64,000 nucleotides of DNA, from contig JAQBQD010000033.1 in NCBI GenBank assembly GCA_028287185.1, positions 51,725 through 115,724 of the forward strand, written 5' to 3'. Made by a program: the position numbers and the translations under genes. Numbering within the stretch: position 1 is the first letter of the stretch; each line of letters begins with the position of its first letter. Below the pieces are notes generated by a model. The model saw only the letters and a list, made by a program, of their open reading frames with translations. It was not told where the DNA came from and did not search any database. Positions 9,452-17,885 of this stretch are shown here, in pieces. This DNA comes from Gemmatimonadota bacterium. GTDB taxonomy: Bacteria; Gemmatimonadota; Gemmatimonadetes; Longimicrobiales; Longimicrobiaceae.

Positions 9452-9478
9452 GGCGCCTTTTCGGTGTGTGATTCGGGT

Positions 9479-9531
9479 GCCCTCACCCGCCGGCCGCCTC
9501 TCCCGCACGCGGGCGAGGGGTGTCTCATGCT
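9479..9531 (-). repeat. Dispersed repeat, family B, copy B3
   Basis: Inverted copy: GCCCTCACC...CTCCCGCACGCGGG...GGTGTCTCATG. First member of a three-repeat cluster (B3-E2-A2) that fills most of the pgi upstream region. Confidence 0.7.
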
Positions 9532-9633
9532 CGATCCATCGCGGACTGCGAGCATCTCCGCGCGATCCGGCGGTCGTTCACGTCGACGTCGTCCGATGGT
9601 GTCGCTCGCCCGGGCCGCCTGCCTCGCCACGGG

Positions 9634-9688
9634 AGAAGCCCGCGCAGGCGGACGTCGCGCCGTTCCAGCCACGGTTTCAACCGCCTTG
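9634..9688 (+). repeat. Dispersed repeat, family E, copy E2
   Basis: Reads GGGAGAAGCCCGCGCAGG, then CGTCGCGCCGTTCCAGCC and GGTTTCAACCGCC. It matches the inverse of 6918-6977, and a degenerate relative is at 16808-16862. Confidence 0.6.
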
Positions 9689-9716
9689 GCGAAAGGTGCC
9701 GCCAGCGAAGCCCCCG

Positions 9717-9785
9717 ATCCGCCCCGGAGCAGCCTCCGAAGGGAGGCTTCGGGCCGTCGTTGCCGCGGATTCATCCGCCCGTCGA
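9717..9785 (+). repeat. Dispersed two-hairpin repeat, family A, copy A2
   Basis: GATCCGCCCCGGAGCAGCC then CTCCGAAGGGAG core and GCCGTCGTTGCCGCGG; the second hairpin is slightly decayed (GGATTCATCC). It lies 50 bp beyond the stop of the PhnP-like gene. Confidence 0.75.
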
Positions 9786-9833
9786 CGGACCATCCCTGGC
9801 ACACCCACCCACAACCATCGGCCGCCCACTCCC

Positions 9834-10616
9834 TCAACCCACCTCCACCACCAGCCCGTCGTACGCGGGAAAGATCCCCGGCGGCAGCCTCTCCTCCAAC
9901 TCCCGGTGCCCCACACGGTGGCTCAGGTGCGTCAGGAAGGTGCGCTCGGCGCCGATCCGCTGGGCGACCTCCACGGCCTCCTCCACGGTGAAGTGCGTGG
10001 GGTGCGGCTCGCCGAACCACAGGGCGTTCAGCACCAGCGTGCGCACGCCCAGCAGCGCGTCGAAGGTGCGGCGCGGGAGCGACTTGGCGTCCGTGATGTA
10101 GCCCAGGCCGCCCACGCGGAACCCGAACGCCTCCACGTGGCCGTGCGGCACCGGCAGCGGCAGCATGGCAAACCCCGCCACGTCCACGGGCTCGTAGGCG
10201 CGGAAGGGCACCAGGAACGCCTCGGGCTTGGTGGTGCCCTCGATGGGGCGGATGCGGTCGTCGAACACGTAGTCGAAGCGCGACCCCAGCACCCGCACGC
10301 ACTCCTCCGATCCGTACACCGGCAGCACCTCGCGCCGCAGCACCGAGAAGGCGCGCAGATCGTCGACGCCGTGCACGTGGTCGGCGTGGCAGTGCGTGTA
10401 CCACACCGCATCCACGTGCCGCACGTCCGCGCCCACCAGCTGCAGGCGAAGCTCCGGCGGCGTGTCCACCAGCACGCGGCGGCCGTCGTCCTCCTCCAGC
10501 AGCACCGCGTGGCGCGTGCGCTTGTCGCGGAGGTCGGGCGAGGCGCAGACGGCGCACCCGCAGCCGATCACGGGGACCCCGAACGAGGTCCCCGTGCCCA
10601 GGAAGCGCAGCCTCAC
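9834..10616 (-). CDS. MBL-fold metallo-hydrolase, PhnP-like
   Basis: 260 residues, GTG start. It begins MRLRFLGTGTSFGVPVIGC and continues GCAVC, the Cys-rich loop that binds a structural zinc in PhnP-type phosphodiesterases. The metallo-beta-lactamase signature HCHADHVHG is at about residues 75-83, followed by PHGHVEAFGF, ITDAKSLP and LTHLSHRVGH, which supply the remaining di-metal ligands. PhnP relatives cleave cyclic ribosyl phosphates or nucleotide cyclic diesters; no phn genes are nearby, so the substrate is open. It lies 53 bp downstream of pyk and may be cotranscribed with it and the sirtuin gene. Confidence 0.85.
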   Translation of the reverse strand: MRLRFLGTGTSFGVPVIGCGCAVCASPDLRDKRTRHAVLLEEDDGRRVLVDTPPELRLQLVGADVRHVDAVWYTHCHADHVHGVDDLRAFSVLRREVLPVYGSEECVRVLGSRFDYVFDDRIRPIEGTTKPEAFLVPFRAYEPVDVAGFAMLPLPVPHGHVEAFGFRVGGLGYITDAKSLPRRTFDALLGVRTLVLNALWFGEPHPTHFTVEEAVEVAQRIGAERTFLTHLSHRVGHRELEERLPPGIFPAYDGLVVEVG

Positions 10617-10669
10617 CGCCCGCTCCGCCGGGGCTCAGCCACGCCGCGCGCCCTCCGCCCCGGCGCGCG

Positions 10670-12088
10670 TCAGACCACCTCCACCCGGAGCAGGTTGGTG
10701 GTGCCCGCCACGTGCATGGGCAGGCCCGCCGTCACCACGATGCGGTCGCCGGCGGCGGCCAGGCCGCGGTTCAGCGCCGTCTCCTTGCCGCAGCGCAGCA
10801 TCTCGTCGAAGGTGGCGTCCTCGCTGCACAGGATGGGGATCACGCCCCACACCAGCGCCAGCCGGTTGTAGGTGCGGCGCGAGTCGGTGAGCGCCAGGAT
10901 GGGCACCGGCGGGCGGAAGGACGAGACGATGCGCGCCGTCGATCCGCTGCTGGTGAAGGTGAGGATGAGGGGCGCGTTCAGGCGCCGCACCGCCTCCACC
11001 GTGGCGCCGGCGATGGCGCGCGAGGTGGGGGTGTACCCGTCCTCGGCGCGCTCGATGGGCATGTCGTAGTGGGGGCCCGACTCCAGGATGTGCGAGCCCT
11101 CGATCTCCATGGCGATGCGCACCATGCTCTGCACGGCGGCGACCGGGAACTTGCCCGTCGCCGTCTCGGCCGAGAGCATCAACGCGTCCGTGCCGTCGAT
11201 GATGGCGTTGGCGACGTCCGAGGCCTCGGCCCGCGTGGGGCGCGGGTTCTCGATCATCGACTCCAGCATCTGCGTGGCGGTGATGACCGGGCGGCTGGCC
11301 AGGTTCGCCATCTGGATCATGCGCTTCTGCGCCAGCGGCACCTTCTCGAAGGGCAGCTCCACGCCCAGGTCGCCGCGCGCCACCATGGCCGCCGCGGCCG
11401 AGTCCAGGATGGGGCCCAGGTTGGTGAGCGCCAGCCCCTTCTCCACCTTCACCACCACCAGCGGCCCGCCGGGGGGAATGCGCCGCACCAGGTCCAGCAC
11501 GTCCTCGGCCGCGCGCACGAACGACAGCGCCACGTAGTCGATGTCGTGCTCCAGCGCGAACTCCAGGTCGCGCAGGTCCTTCTCGGTGAGCGAGGGGATG
11601 CTGACCCGCACGCCGGGCAGGTTGATGCCCTTGTGCGAGGTGAGCGTGCCGCCGTGGATGACGCGCATCCTCACCCGCGGCGCGTTCACCTCCTCCACGA
11701 TCAGCTCCATCAGCCCGTCCGCCAGCAGGACCACGTCGCCGGCCTCCAGGTCGTGCGCCAGCTCGGGGAAGGTGGTGGGCAGCTCGTCGCCCTCCTGCTC
11801 GCCCTCGGGCGCGAAGGTCAGCGAGTCGCCGGGCTTCAGCTCCACCGCCGTCGGCAGGTTGCCCACGCGGATCTTGGGGCCCTGCAGGTCACCCAGGATG
11901 GCGACGGGGCGCCCCGCCTTCTTGCTGGCCGCGCGCACGTTGCGGATGGTCTCTGCGTGCTGCTCCAGCTCGCCGTGCGAGAAGTTGATGCGGGCCACGT
12001 CCATGCCGGCCGCGATGAGCGCGTCGATGCGCTCGGGCGACCACGAGGCGGGACCCAGCGTGCAGACGATCTTGGTACGACGGACCAT
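10670..12088 (-). CDS. pyk: Pyruvate kinase
   Basis: 472 residues, normal length. It transfers phosphate from phosphoenolpyruvate to ADP in the last step of glycolysis. Landmarks: KIVCTLGPASWSPE at the N-terminus, INFSHGE, GDLQGPKIRVG, VVVKVEKGLAL with the catalytic Lys, MVARGDLGVELPFEKVP, ITATQMLESM, EASDVANAI.DGTDALMLS and, in the C-terminal domain, TFTSSGSTARIVSSFRP. The ATG at 12088 gives the usual N-terminus MVRRTKIVCTLGP and has GGA 7-8 nt upstream. The sirtuin gene lies 82 bp upstream on the same strand. Confidence 0.97.
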   Translation of the reverse strand: MVRRTKIVCTLGPASWSPERIDALIAAGMDVARINFSHGELEQHAETIRNVRAASKKAGRPVAILGDLQGPKIRVGNLPTAVELKPGDSLTFAPEGEQEGDELPTTFPELAHDLEAGDVVLLADGLMELIVEEVNAPRVRMRVIHGGTLTSHKGINLPGVRVSIPSLTEKDLRDLEFALEHDIDYVALSFVRAAEDVLDLVRRIPPGGPLVVVKVEKGLALTNLGPILDSAAAAMVARGDLGVELPFEKVPLAQKRMIQMANLASRPVITATQMLESMIENPRPTRAEASDVANAIIDGTDALMLSAETATGKFPVAAVQSMVRIAMEIEGSHILESGPHYDMPIERAEDGYTPTSRAIAGATVEAVRRLNAPLILTFTSSGSTARIVSSFRPPVPILALTDSRRTYNRLALVWGVIPILCSEDATFDEMLRCGKETALNRGLAAAGDRIVVTAGLPMHVAGTTNLLRVEVV

Positions 12089-12170
12089 GGTTTCCGGATC
12101 GGGAATCGGGCCCCGCGCGCGGGGGCCTGGTCGCGTAAGGTGTGCCGGCCGCGGCGCGGCGGGCAAGGGT

Positions 12171-13046
12171 TCAGCTCTGGCCCTGACGGCCCCGTTGCGC
12201 GCCGAGGCGCCGCCCGACGCAGTCCAGCAGCGCGGGCAGCACCTGCCCCGCGGGGCCCTGCAGGAAGAGGTCCACCGCGCCCGCGAAGTCGCCGGCCTCG
12301 GGGTTCACCTCCACCACCCGCGCGCCGCCCGCACGGGCCACCCGCGGAAGCTCCGCCGCGGGCCACACGGTGCCCGACGTGCCCACCATCAGCAGCACGT
12401 CGCACCGCTCCGCGCCCGCCCAGGCGCGCTCCACCGCCCGCTCCGGCAGCATCTCGCCGAACCAGACCACGTCCGGCCGCAGCGGCGAGCCGCACACCGG
12501 GCACGGCGGCGGGTCTTCCTCCTCCTCCTCGGTCGATGCCGGCGCGTTCGGCACTCGCCCTGCCAAATCTCCGGACAGGCCCGTGTCGTCCGCTGCGGCC
12601 GCTCCACCGTCCCCATTCTCGACCGGCACCGGAGCTCCGGCGAACGGATGGGCGTGGTCCAGGCACTTGAGCCGCCGGATGCTGCCGTGCAGCTCCACCA
12701 CGTCGGCCGATCCGGCCGCGGCGTGCAGCCCGTCGATGTTCTGCGTCACGAGGAGCAGCGAGGGCAGCAGGCGCTCCATCTGCGCGAGGGCGAAGTGCCC
12801 CGCGTGCGGGCGGCAGGCCTCGATCATCCGGCGGCGGTGCGCGTACCAGCTCCACACCCGCCGCGGGTCCTTCCGGAAGCCCGCCTCCGTGGCCAGCTCC
12901 GTGGGATCGTACTCGGCCCACAGCCCGTCCATCGCGTCCCGGAACGTGGGGATGCCGCTCTCCTTCGACATCCCAGCCCCCGTCGACACTACCACGCGCT
13001 CCGCCGCCACGATCCAATCCGCCGCCCGCCCCAACGCCTCCTTCAT
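12171..13046 (-). CDS. Sir2-family NAD-dependent protein deacylase (sirtuin) with an unusual zinc site
   Basis: 291 residues. NAD-binding motifs are STGAGMSKESGIPTFRD (about 21-37) and TQNIDGLH, and the catalytic His is in ELHGS. The enzyme would remove acyl groups from protein lysines using NAD. The zinc module is odd: the second pair is normal (CPVCG) but where the first CxxC is expected there is CLDH, so one ligand may be His. An insert of about 50 residues with a TEEEEEDPPP acidic stretch separates the two pairs. GTSGTVWPA and VEVNPEA are normal Rossmann-side motifs. The ATG at 13046 opens directly at the conserved helix. It is likely cotranscribed with pyk. Confidence 0.88.
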   Translation of the reverse strand: MKEALGRAADWIVAAERVVVSTGAGMSKESGIPTFRDAMDGLWAEYDPTELATEAGFRKDPRRVWSWYAHRRRMIEACRPHAGHFALAQMERLLPSLLLVTQNIDGLHAAAGSADVVELHGSIRRLKCLDHAHPFAGAPVPVENGDGGAAAADDTGLSGDLAGRVPNAPASTEEEEEDPPPCPVCGSPLRPDVVWFGEMLPERAVERAWAGAERCDVLLMVGTSGTVWPAAELPRVARAGGARVVEVNPEAGDFAGAVDLFLQGPAGQVLPALLDCVGRRLGAQRGRQGQS

Positions 13047-13140
13047 CGCCCCTCCCGATCCGCCCCCTCCGACCGACGCCGCCTACGCCGCATCTCATCG
13101 CCCGCGCCGCACCTCGTCCGGAGGACGATCGTAGTTCCAG

Positions 13141-13161
13141 CCAGGGGATTCATTCCCCTGG
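13141..13161. terminator. Hairpin downstream of the amidohydrolase gene
   Basis: CCAGGGGA and TCCCCTGG pair around a 5-nt loop, 36 bp beyond the stop of the amidohydrolase gene. No T run, so terminator function is moderate inference. Confidence 0.5.
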
Positions 13162-13196
13162 GACCTATGCCCCTGGTTCTCGTTCGCCGCGACGCG

Positions 13197-14774
13197 CTAC
13201 GCCCGGTGCACGACCTCGCCCGCCACCACCGTCAGCGCGCACTCCATCGTCCGCAGCGCATCCACCGGGCAGTCCAGCGGATCGACCGTCCACGCGACGA
13301 GGTCCGCGTCGTAGCCCGGAAGCAGGCGGCCCCGGCGGTGCGCCTCGCCGGACGCGACGGCGGGGCCCTCGGTGTACGCGCGGAGGGCCTGCTCCGCCGT
13401 CAGCCCGTTCTCCGGCCACCACTCCCCGGCCGGCTCGCCGTCCCGGTCGACGCGCCGCACGGCCGCGAACAGCCCCGGGCGCGGATCGCACGTCTCCACC
13501 GGCACGTCCGATCCGAACGCCAGGGTCGCGCCCCCGCGCAGCAGCGGCGCGAACGGGTATGCACCGCGCGAACGCTCGCGGCCCCAGTGGCGGTCGGCGG
13601 ACGGGATGTCGGTGAGCAGGTGCACGGGCTGCATGGACGCGACGATCCCCGATGACGCCATGCGCTCCACCAGGTCCGGCGGGCAGAGCTGCACGTGCTC
13701 GATGCGGTGCGGCATCGACGCCGGGCGGGGGACGGTGGACAGCACGTCCAGCGCCCGCTGCACCGCCGCGTCGCCGATCGCGTGCACCGTGGTGGCGATC
13801 CCGGCGGCGGCGGCCCGCTCGCTCGCCGCGCGGAACTCGTCCTCGGGCAGCGTCTGCATGCCGCGATCCGCGCTGTCCACGTACGGCTCGCGCAGCCACG
13901 CCGTGCGCGATCCCAGGGCACCGTCCAGGAACATCTTGGTGCCGCCGATGCGCAGCCACGCGTCCCCGAACCCGCTGCGGAGGCCGACCGTGATCGCCTC
14001 GTCCAGCCGGGAGACGGGGATGGCCTGCAGAACGCGCAGCCGCAGCTCGTCCGCCTCGCGAAAGGCGGAGAAGTGGGCGAGCCCGTCCACCTCCACGGAG
14101 TGCACGCCCGTCAGGCCCAGGCGGTGGCATTCGCGCTGGGCGTCCAGCAGCGCACCCCGCACCTCCTCCCGCCCCGGCCGCGGAAGCGTGCGGCGCGCCA
14201 GCTCCATCGCGTTCTCCTTCAGCACCCCCGCCGGTTCGCCCGTCGCGGCGTCGCGGACGATCTCGCCGCCTTCCGGGTCCGCCGTGCCGCGCGTGATGCC
14301 GCAGCGGCGCAGGCCCTCGCCGTTGATCCACCCGCCGTGGATGTCGTGGCTCTCGAAGTACGCCGGCCGCCCCGCCGCCACGCGGTCCAGCTCCGCCGCC
14401 GTCGGCAGGCGGCCCCAGCGGTGCACGTCCCAGCCGAGGCCGAGGATCCACCCGTCCCCCGGGTTGCGCGCGGCGAAGGCGGCGATGGCCTCCAGCCCCT
14501 CCTCCACCGTCCGCGCCGCGTTCAGGTCCACGCGGCGGCGGGCGAGCGCCCAGGTGGAGAGGTGCACGTGCGCGTCGGTAAGCCCCGGCGTCACGACGGC
14601 GTCCCCCAGCGACTCCACCCGCGCGTCCGCCCCCGCCAGCGCCCGCACCTCCCGCTCCGATCCCGCGGCGGCGACGCGGCCGTCGCGCACCAGCAGCGCC
14701 TGCACCGGAGCGGCGGCACCGAGAAGGTGGATGCGGCGGGCCAGGACGACCAGGTCGCGTTGGTCTGCGGGCAT
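13197..14774 (-). CDS. YtcJ-type amidohydrolase (amidohydrolase family 3)
   Basis: 525 residues. N-terminal beta-sandwich strands (LVVLARRIHLLG) lead to the metal motif VTPGLTDAHVHL (about 60-72). The other metal and catalytic positions of the TIM-barrel amidohydrolases follow: GTKMFLDGALGSRTA, VHAIGDAAVQ, HRIEHVQLCPP, and the catalytic Asp in FGSDVPVET. The C-terminal AYTEGPAVASGEAHRRGRL and PGYDADLVAW are typical of the YtcJ/exoenzyme-regulatory group. It hydrolyses an unknown amide or cyclic amide substrate, probably in the cytoplasm. The ATG at 14774 fits the usual start. It is divergent from rnd, with about 385 bp between. Confidence 0.88.
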   Translation of the reverse strand: MPADQRDLVVLARRIHLLGAAAPVQALLVRDGRVAAAGSEREVRALAGADARVESLGDAVVTPGLTDAHVHLSTWALARRRVDLNAARTVEEGLEAIAAFAARNPGDGWILGLGWDVHRWGRLPTAAELDRVAAGRPAYFESHDIHGGWINGEGLRRCGITRGTADPEGGEIVRDAATGEPAGVLKENAMELARRTLPRPGREEVRGALLDAQRECHRLGLTGVHSVEVDGLAHFSAFREADELRLRVLQAIPVSRLDEAITVGLRSGFGDAWLRIGGTKMFLDGALGSRTAWLREPYVDSADRGMQTLPEDEFRAASERAAAAGIATTVHAIGDAAVQRALDVLSTVPRPASMPHRIEHVQLCPPDLVERMASSGIVASMQPVHLLTDIPSADRHWGRERSRGAYPFAPLLRGGATLAFGSDVPVETCDPRPGLFAAVRRVDRDGEPAGEWWPENGLTAEQALRAYTEGPAVASGEAHRRGRLLPGYDADLVAWTVDPLDCPVDALRTMECALTVVAGEVVHRA

Positions 14775-15158
14775 CGCGGGCGGGCGTCGGCGCGGGTGTG
14801 GACCCAGGGGCGAACCGCCCAACATGGGGAATGGCGCCGCGCTCGGCAACTCCGCGTGAGCCCCGCCCACCGCCGGCCCGCGAGAATTCCGCGCAGCGGC
14901 GGGCGTTTCGCGGGATAGGCAGCCGGCGGGGGCGGTTGTTTGCCGCGCTCGGCTCGAGGGGGAGATCGGCCGGGCAAGCGGAACGGCGCCCGGCGATGTC
15001 TTTCCACGGGCGTACGCCTTCCGTGGAACGGCCGCTCCGCCACAGCCCGTGGCCCGGGAGGTGCCTGCTCCCGGGCGGCGGAGCAGCCGGCGGCGCGCCG
15101 GACCTTGCGAGGGCGCGCCCGAGGGACGATCTTCCGGCGACTTTCTGACGGCGACCGA
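14775..15158. other. Divergent intergenic region between the amidohydrolase and rnd
   Basis: About 385 bp with strong hairpins: TCCACGG...CCGTGGA (15003-15027) and GCCCGGGAG-7 nt-CTCCCGGGC (15052-15076). No ORF or known RNA was recognised. The hairpins lie in the rnd leader. Confidence 0.45.
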
Positions 15159-16283
15159 ATGGACTACGAATACATCGACACACCCGAGGGCCTCCGCAGC
15201 GTGGTGGAGCGCCTGCGCGACCTGCCGCTGATCGCGGCGGACACCGAGGCGGCAGGCTACCACCGCTACTTCGACCGGCTCAGCCTGATCCAGCTCTCGT
15301 CGCGCGACGAGCACTTTCTCATCGACCCCCTGGCCGTCGCGGACCTGGGGCCGCTGGCCGAGCTGTTCGAAGATCCGGCGATCGAGACCATCTTCCACGA
15401 CTCGGACTACGACCTCCGCATCCTGGACCGCGACGCGGGCCTGCGGGTGACGGGGCTGTTCGACACGCAGACGGCGGCCGCCTTCCTGGGCGAGCGCTCG
15501 CTGGGGCTGGGCTCCATCCTCGAGAAGCACATGGGGCTCAAGCTTCCCAAGGAGCACCAGCGCGCCGACTGGGCCGAGCGCCCGCTCACCGAGAGCATGA
15601 AGCAGTACGCGGCCTCGGACACCGCGCACCTCCCCGAGCTGCGCGACCGCCTGCGCGACGCGCTGGAGAAGATCGGGCGCATGGCGTGGGCGCAGGAGGA
15701 GTTCGTGCGACGCGAGCTGACGCGATGGACGGAGCCCGAGGAGGGGCGCGAAGCCTTCCTGCGGATGAAGGGCGCGCGCGACCTGACGCCCCGCGGCCTG
15801 GCCATCCTGCGCGACCTGTTCGAGTGGCGCGAGAAGGTGGCCCGCGAGCGCGACCAGGCCACCTTCCGGGTGCTGGGCAACCAGGCGCTGCTGGAGATGA
15901 GCGCCAAGCCGCCGCAGACCGAGAAGGACCTGCCGTCGTACACCGGCATCTCCGAGGGCCTGGCCCAGCGGCGCGGGCGCGAGCTGATGGCCGCCGTCCG
16001 CAGCGGCCTGGCGGTGCCCGACGGCGAGCTTCCGCGCTTTCCGCCCGCCAAGCGCTGGGACCGCGACCCGGACCACGACGCCCGCGTGGAGTCGCTCAAG
16101 CAGGCCCGCAACCGCCGCGCCGAGCAGCTGGACATGGACCCGGGCTTCATGATGTCGCGCAACCTGATGGAGGACATCGCCCGCGCGAAGCCCACCACGG
16201 CGGAAGAGCTGCTTGCCGTGCCCAACGTGCGCCGCTGGCAGGTGGAGGCGCTGGGCGAGGCGCTTCTCAAGGCGCTGAGGTAA
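15159..16283 (+). CDS. rnd: Ribonuclease D
   Basis: 374 residues, a 3'-5' exoribonuclease of the DEDDy type that trims tRNA 3' ends and other structured RNAs. Exo motif I is ADTEAAG (about 29-35), motif II FHDSDYDLRILD (about 85-96), and motif III YAASDTAHLPEL. An HRDC domain follows (TPRGLAILRDLFEWREKVARE), and a second HRDC-like repeat is near the C-terminus. The ATG at 15159 gives the common N-terminus MDYEYIDTPEGL. It starts directly after a GC-rich leader with hairpins; the small gene 16350-16595 follows and is probably cotranscribed. Confidence 0.93.
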   Translation: MDYEYIDTPEGLRSVVERLRDLPLIAADTEAAGYHRYFDRLSLIQLSSRDEHFLIDPLAVADLGPLAELFEDPAIETIFHDSDYDLRILDRDAGLRVTGLFDTQTAAAFLGERSLGLGSILEKHMGLKLPKEHQRADWAERPLTESMKQYAASDTAHLPELRDRLRDALEKIGRMAWAQEEFVRRELTRWTEPEEGREAFLRMKGARDLTPRGLAILRDLFEWREKVARERDQATFRVLGNQALLEMSAKPPQTEKDLPSYTGISEGLAQRRGRELMAAVRSGLAVPDGELPRFPPAKRWDRDPDHDARVESLKQARNRRAEQLDMDPGFMMSRNLMEDIARAKPTTAEELLAVPNVRRWQVEALGEALLKALR

Positions 16284-16349
16284 CGTCGGATGGAAGGCCC
16301 GTCCGCCTGGCTGGCGGCGGGACACGGCAGATCCCGGAGAGCACGAGCG

Positions 16350-16595
16350 ATGCGTCAGATCAAGGACGGGCAGGGACGGACGTGGGACGTGGTGGCCTCG
16401 GACACGCAGGTGGCGCACCGCAAGCGCGGACGCCGCCTGGGCTTCCGCCTGGCCGACGACGGCAGTGCCGAGCCGGTGATGACGCCGGTGGAGTTCAACA
16501 GCGAAGCCGCCGCCGACATGGCGATCCGCACCATGAGCGAGAAGGAGCTGCACCGCCGCCTCCAGTGGGCGAAGACGGACGCGGGCATCGCCTGA
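16350..16595 (+). CDS. Small hypothetical protein (81 aa)
   Basis: Starts MRQIKDGQGRTWDVVASDTQ, 66 bp after rnd, with GGAGAG 8-9 nt before the ATG. The N-terminal half looks like a small beta-rich domain and the C-terminus (EKELHRRLQWAKTD) like a helix. No family recognised. The good ribosome-binding site, normal codon use and a strong T-tailed terminator downstream support a real gene. A longer start (16290) is possible but its added residues are low-complexity. Confidence 0.65.
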   Translation: MRQIKDGQGRTWDVVASDTQVAHRKRGRRLGFRLADDGSAEPVMTPVEFNSEAAADMAIRTMSEKELHRRLQWAKTDAGIA

Positions 16596-16670
16596 GCGGC
16601 TGGGGAGGTTTCGGCGGATCGATCGATGGTCTGATCGGCGGACGATGGGTGATGCGGGATGGAAGCGAGG

Positions 16671-16701
16671 AGGCGGATGCCCACGAGGCGTCCGCCTTTT
16701 T
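16671..16701 (+). terminator. Rho-independent terminator after rnd and the 81-aa gene
   Basis: AGGCGGATGCC and GGCGTCCGCCT form an 11-bp stem (one G-T pair) with a 5-nt loop, followed by TTTTT. The clearest T-tailed terminator in the window. Confidence 0.85.
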
Positions 16702-16861
16702 CGCGTGGCCGTTACCCGGCGGGCTGAGATCCGCCACCCTCTCCTGCAAGCGGGAGCATGTAAGTACATCCTGTTTCACGAGATGCGGCCACTCTCCGCC
16801 CGGAAACAGCCCGCGAAGGCGGGCGGATTGCCGTTGCAGCCATGGGTTTCAACTCGTGGCG

Positions 16862-16935
16862 CCGGTGGATGCCGGTGGATGCCGGTGGATGCCGTGGAGC
16901 CGTGGATTCTGTGGATGCTGTGGATTCTGTGGAGA
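16862..16935 (+). repeat. Short tandem array based on GGTGGATGCC / GTGGATTCT
   Basis: Three 10-bp units GCCGGTGGAT, then 9-bp variants (GTGGATTCT, GTGGATGCT, GTGGATTCT). It is non-coding. Arrays of the same flavour, on the other strand, occur at 50394-50446 and more weakly at 36645-36683. Confidence 0.8.
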
Positions 16936-17380
16936 CGCGCGGTGCGTGTGGATGCCCGATCGCGCGTTCTCCGCTCCACCCTCGACGCATCCGATCAACC
17001 GACAAACCGGGCCTGAATCGCTCCGCAACCGACGATCATCCACAACCCGCCCTGATCTCCAGGAGGGAGCGCCGAATTCCTCAGCATTCACGCTGCATCA
17101 CGCGCGGGGCCGCTCCCCAGGCGACCGTCGCTGTGGCATCGGAGGTACGGCGGGACACGTGAGTCTCAGCGGTGTGGCATACGTGGTACAAATCGCGTGA
17201 CAGGTCGGTCGGGGATGTCGCGGGAAAATACCTGTATCGTCTTTCGGTAAAATCACTTGCGGAGATGGTCGGCTCGGGTCTCAAAGCCGGCACGTCCCCT
17301 GCCCTCTGGGTGGCCGAGGCCGGCGAGTCCGGCGGATGGACGGGCAGACACATGGCACCGATCGCTGGAGGATGACACAG

Positions 17381-17749
17381 ATGGCCGAGACGCGCTTTCC
17401 CGCGGACGTCTTCTTCGAGGCGTGGAACGAGCAGACGCGCCACCTTCCCCGCGTGCTTCCCATCACCGAGCCGGAGCGCGCCCGCGGCACGTCGGCGCCC
17501 ACGCGGGCCATCGAGGCGGCGGTGCGCGACACCTACGGCTATCTCCACACCTTCCTGGGGCACGGGCCCACCGAGGCGCGCGGCGCCTGCGAGCGCTTCG
17601 TGGACGCGCTGGTGGATTGGACCCGGCTGGACGGCCGCGACCGGGGGGCGCTGCTCGCCGCCGTGCGCGGGCAGGAGCGTCTGACGCAGGTGCCGAGCTG
17701 GGCGCTTCCGCTGGACGAGTTCGCCGACCACCCGTGGCTGCAGCTCTGA
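17381..17749 (+). CDS. Hypothetical protein (122 aa)
   Basis: Starts MAETRFPADVFFEAWNEQTR. An in-frame ATG lies 9 nt upstream, but GGAGG abuts that one directly while it is 9 nt from the chosen ATG. The sequence is mostly helical (RAIEAAVRDTYGYLHTFLGH, ACERFVDALVDWTRL) without membrane segments or cysteines, so a small cytoplasmic helical protein is likely. No family recognised. It is monocistronic, with a 15-bp-stem terminator 57 bp after the stop. Confidence 0.65.
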   Translation: MAETRFPADVFFEAWNEQTRHLPRVLPITEPERARGTSAPTRAIEAAVRDTYGYLHTFLGHGPTEARGACERFVDALVDWTRLDGRDRGALLAAVRGQERLTQVPSWALPLDEFADHPWLQL

Positions 17750-17805
17750 TCGAAGGGTAGACCCCTCCGGCCGAGACGGATCGGCCGCGTACGTGACGGA
17801 TAGAT

Positions 17806-17841
17806 GAGCGCCCGCCCGGCAGCAGTGCCGGGCGGGCGCTC
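17806..17841. terminator. Bidirectional terminator
   Basis: GAGCGCCCGCCCGGC and its exact complement form a 15-bp stem with a 6-nt loop, between the converging 122-aa gene and the dipeptidase gene. Confidence 0.75.
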
Positions 17842-17885
17842 CGTCATCCGGGAAGGGGGCGACTCGGAGGGACGATTCGGAGGCC

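Larger units (their letters stand above)
16596..17380. other. 785-bp intergenic region with a terminator, a short tandem array and a lower-G+C leader
   Basis: No supported gene. It holds the terminator at 16671-16701, a degenerate family-E repeat (about 16808-16862), a GGTGGAT-type tandem array (16862-16935), and from about 17150 a less G+C-rich stretch that should include the promoter of the 17381 gene. Confidence 0.55.

Noticed and set aside
15003..15076. Hairpin-rich leader of rnd as a 4.5S, 6S or other known small RNA
   Set aside because: No SRP-type conserved loop or 6S-like open-bubble layout could be identified; only simple hairpins are present.
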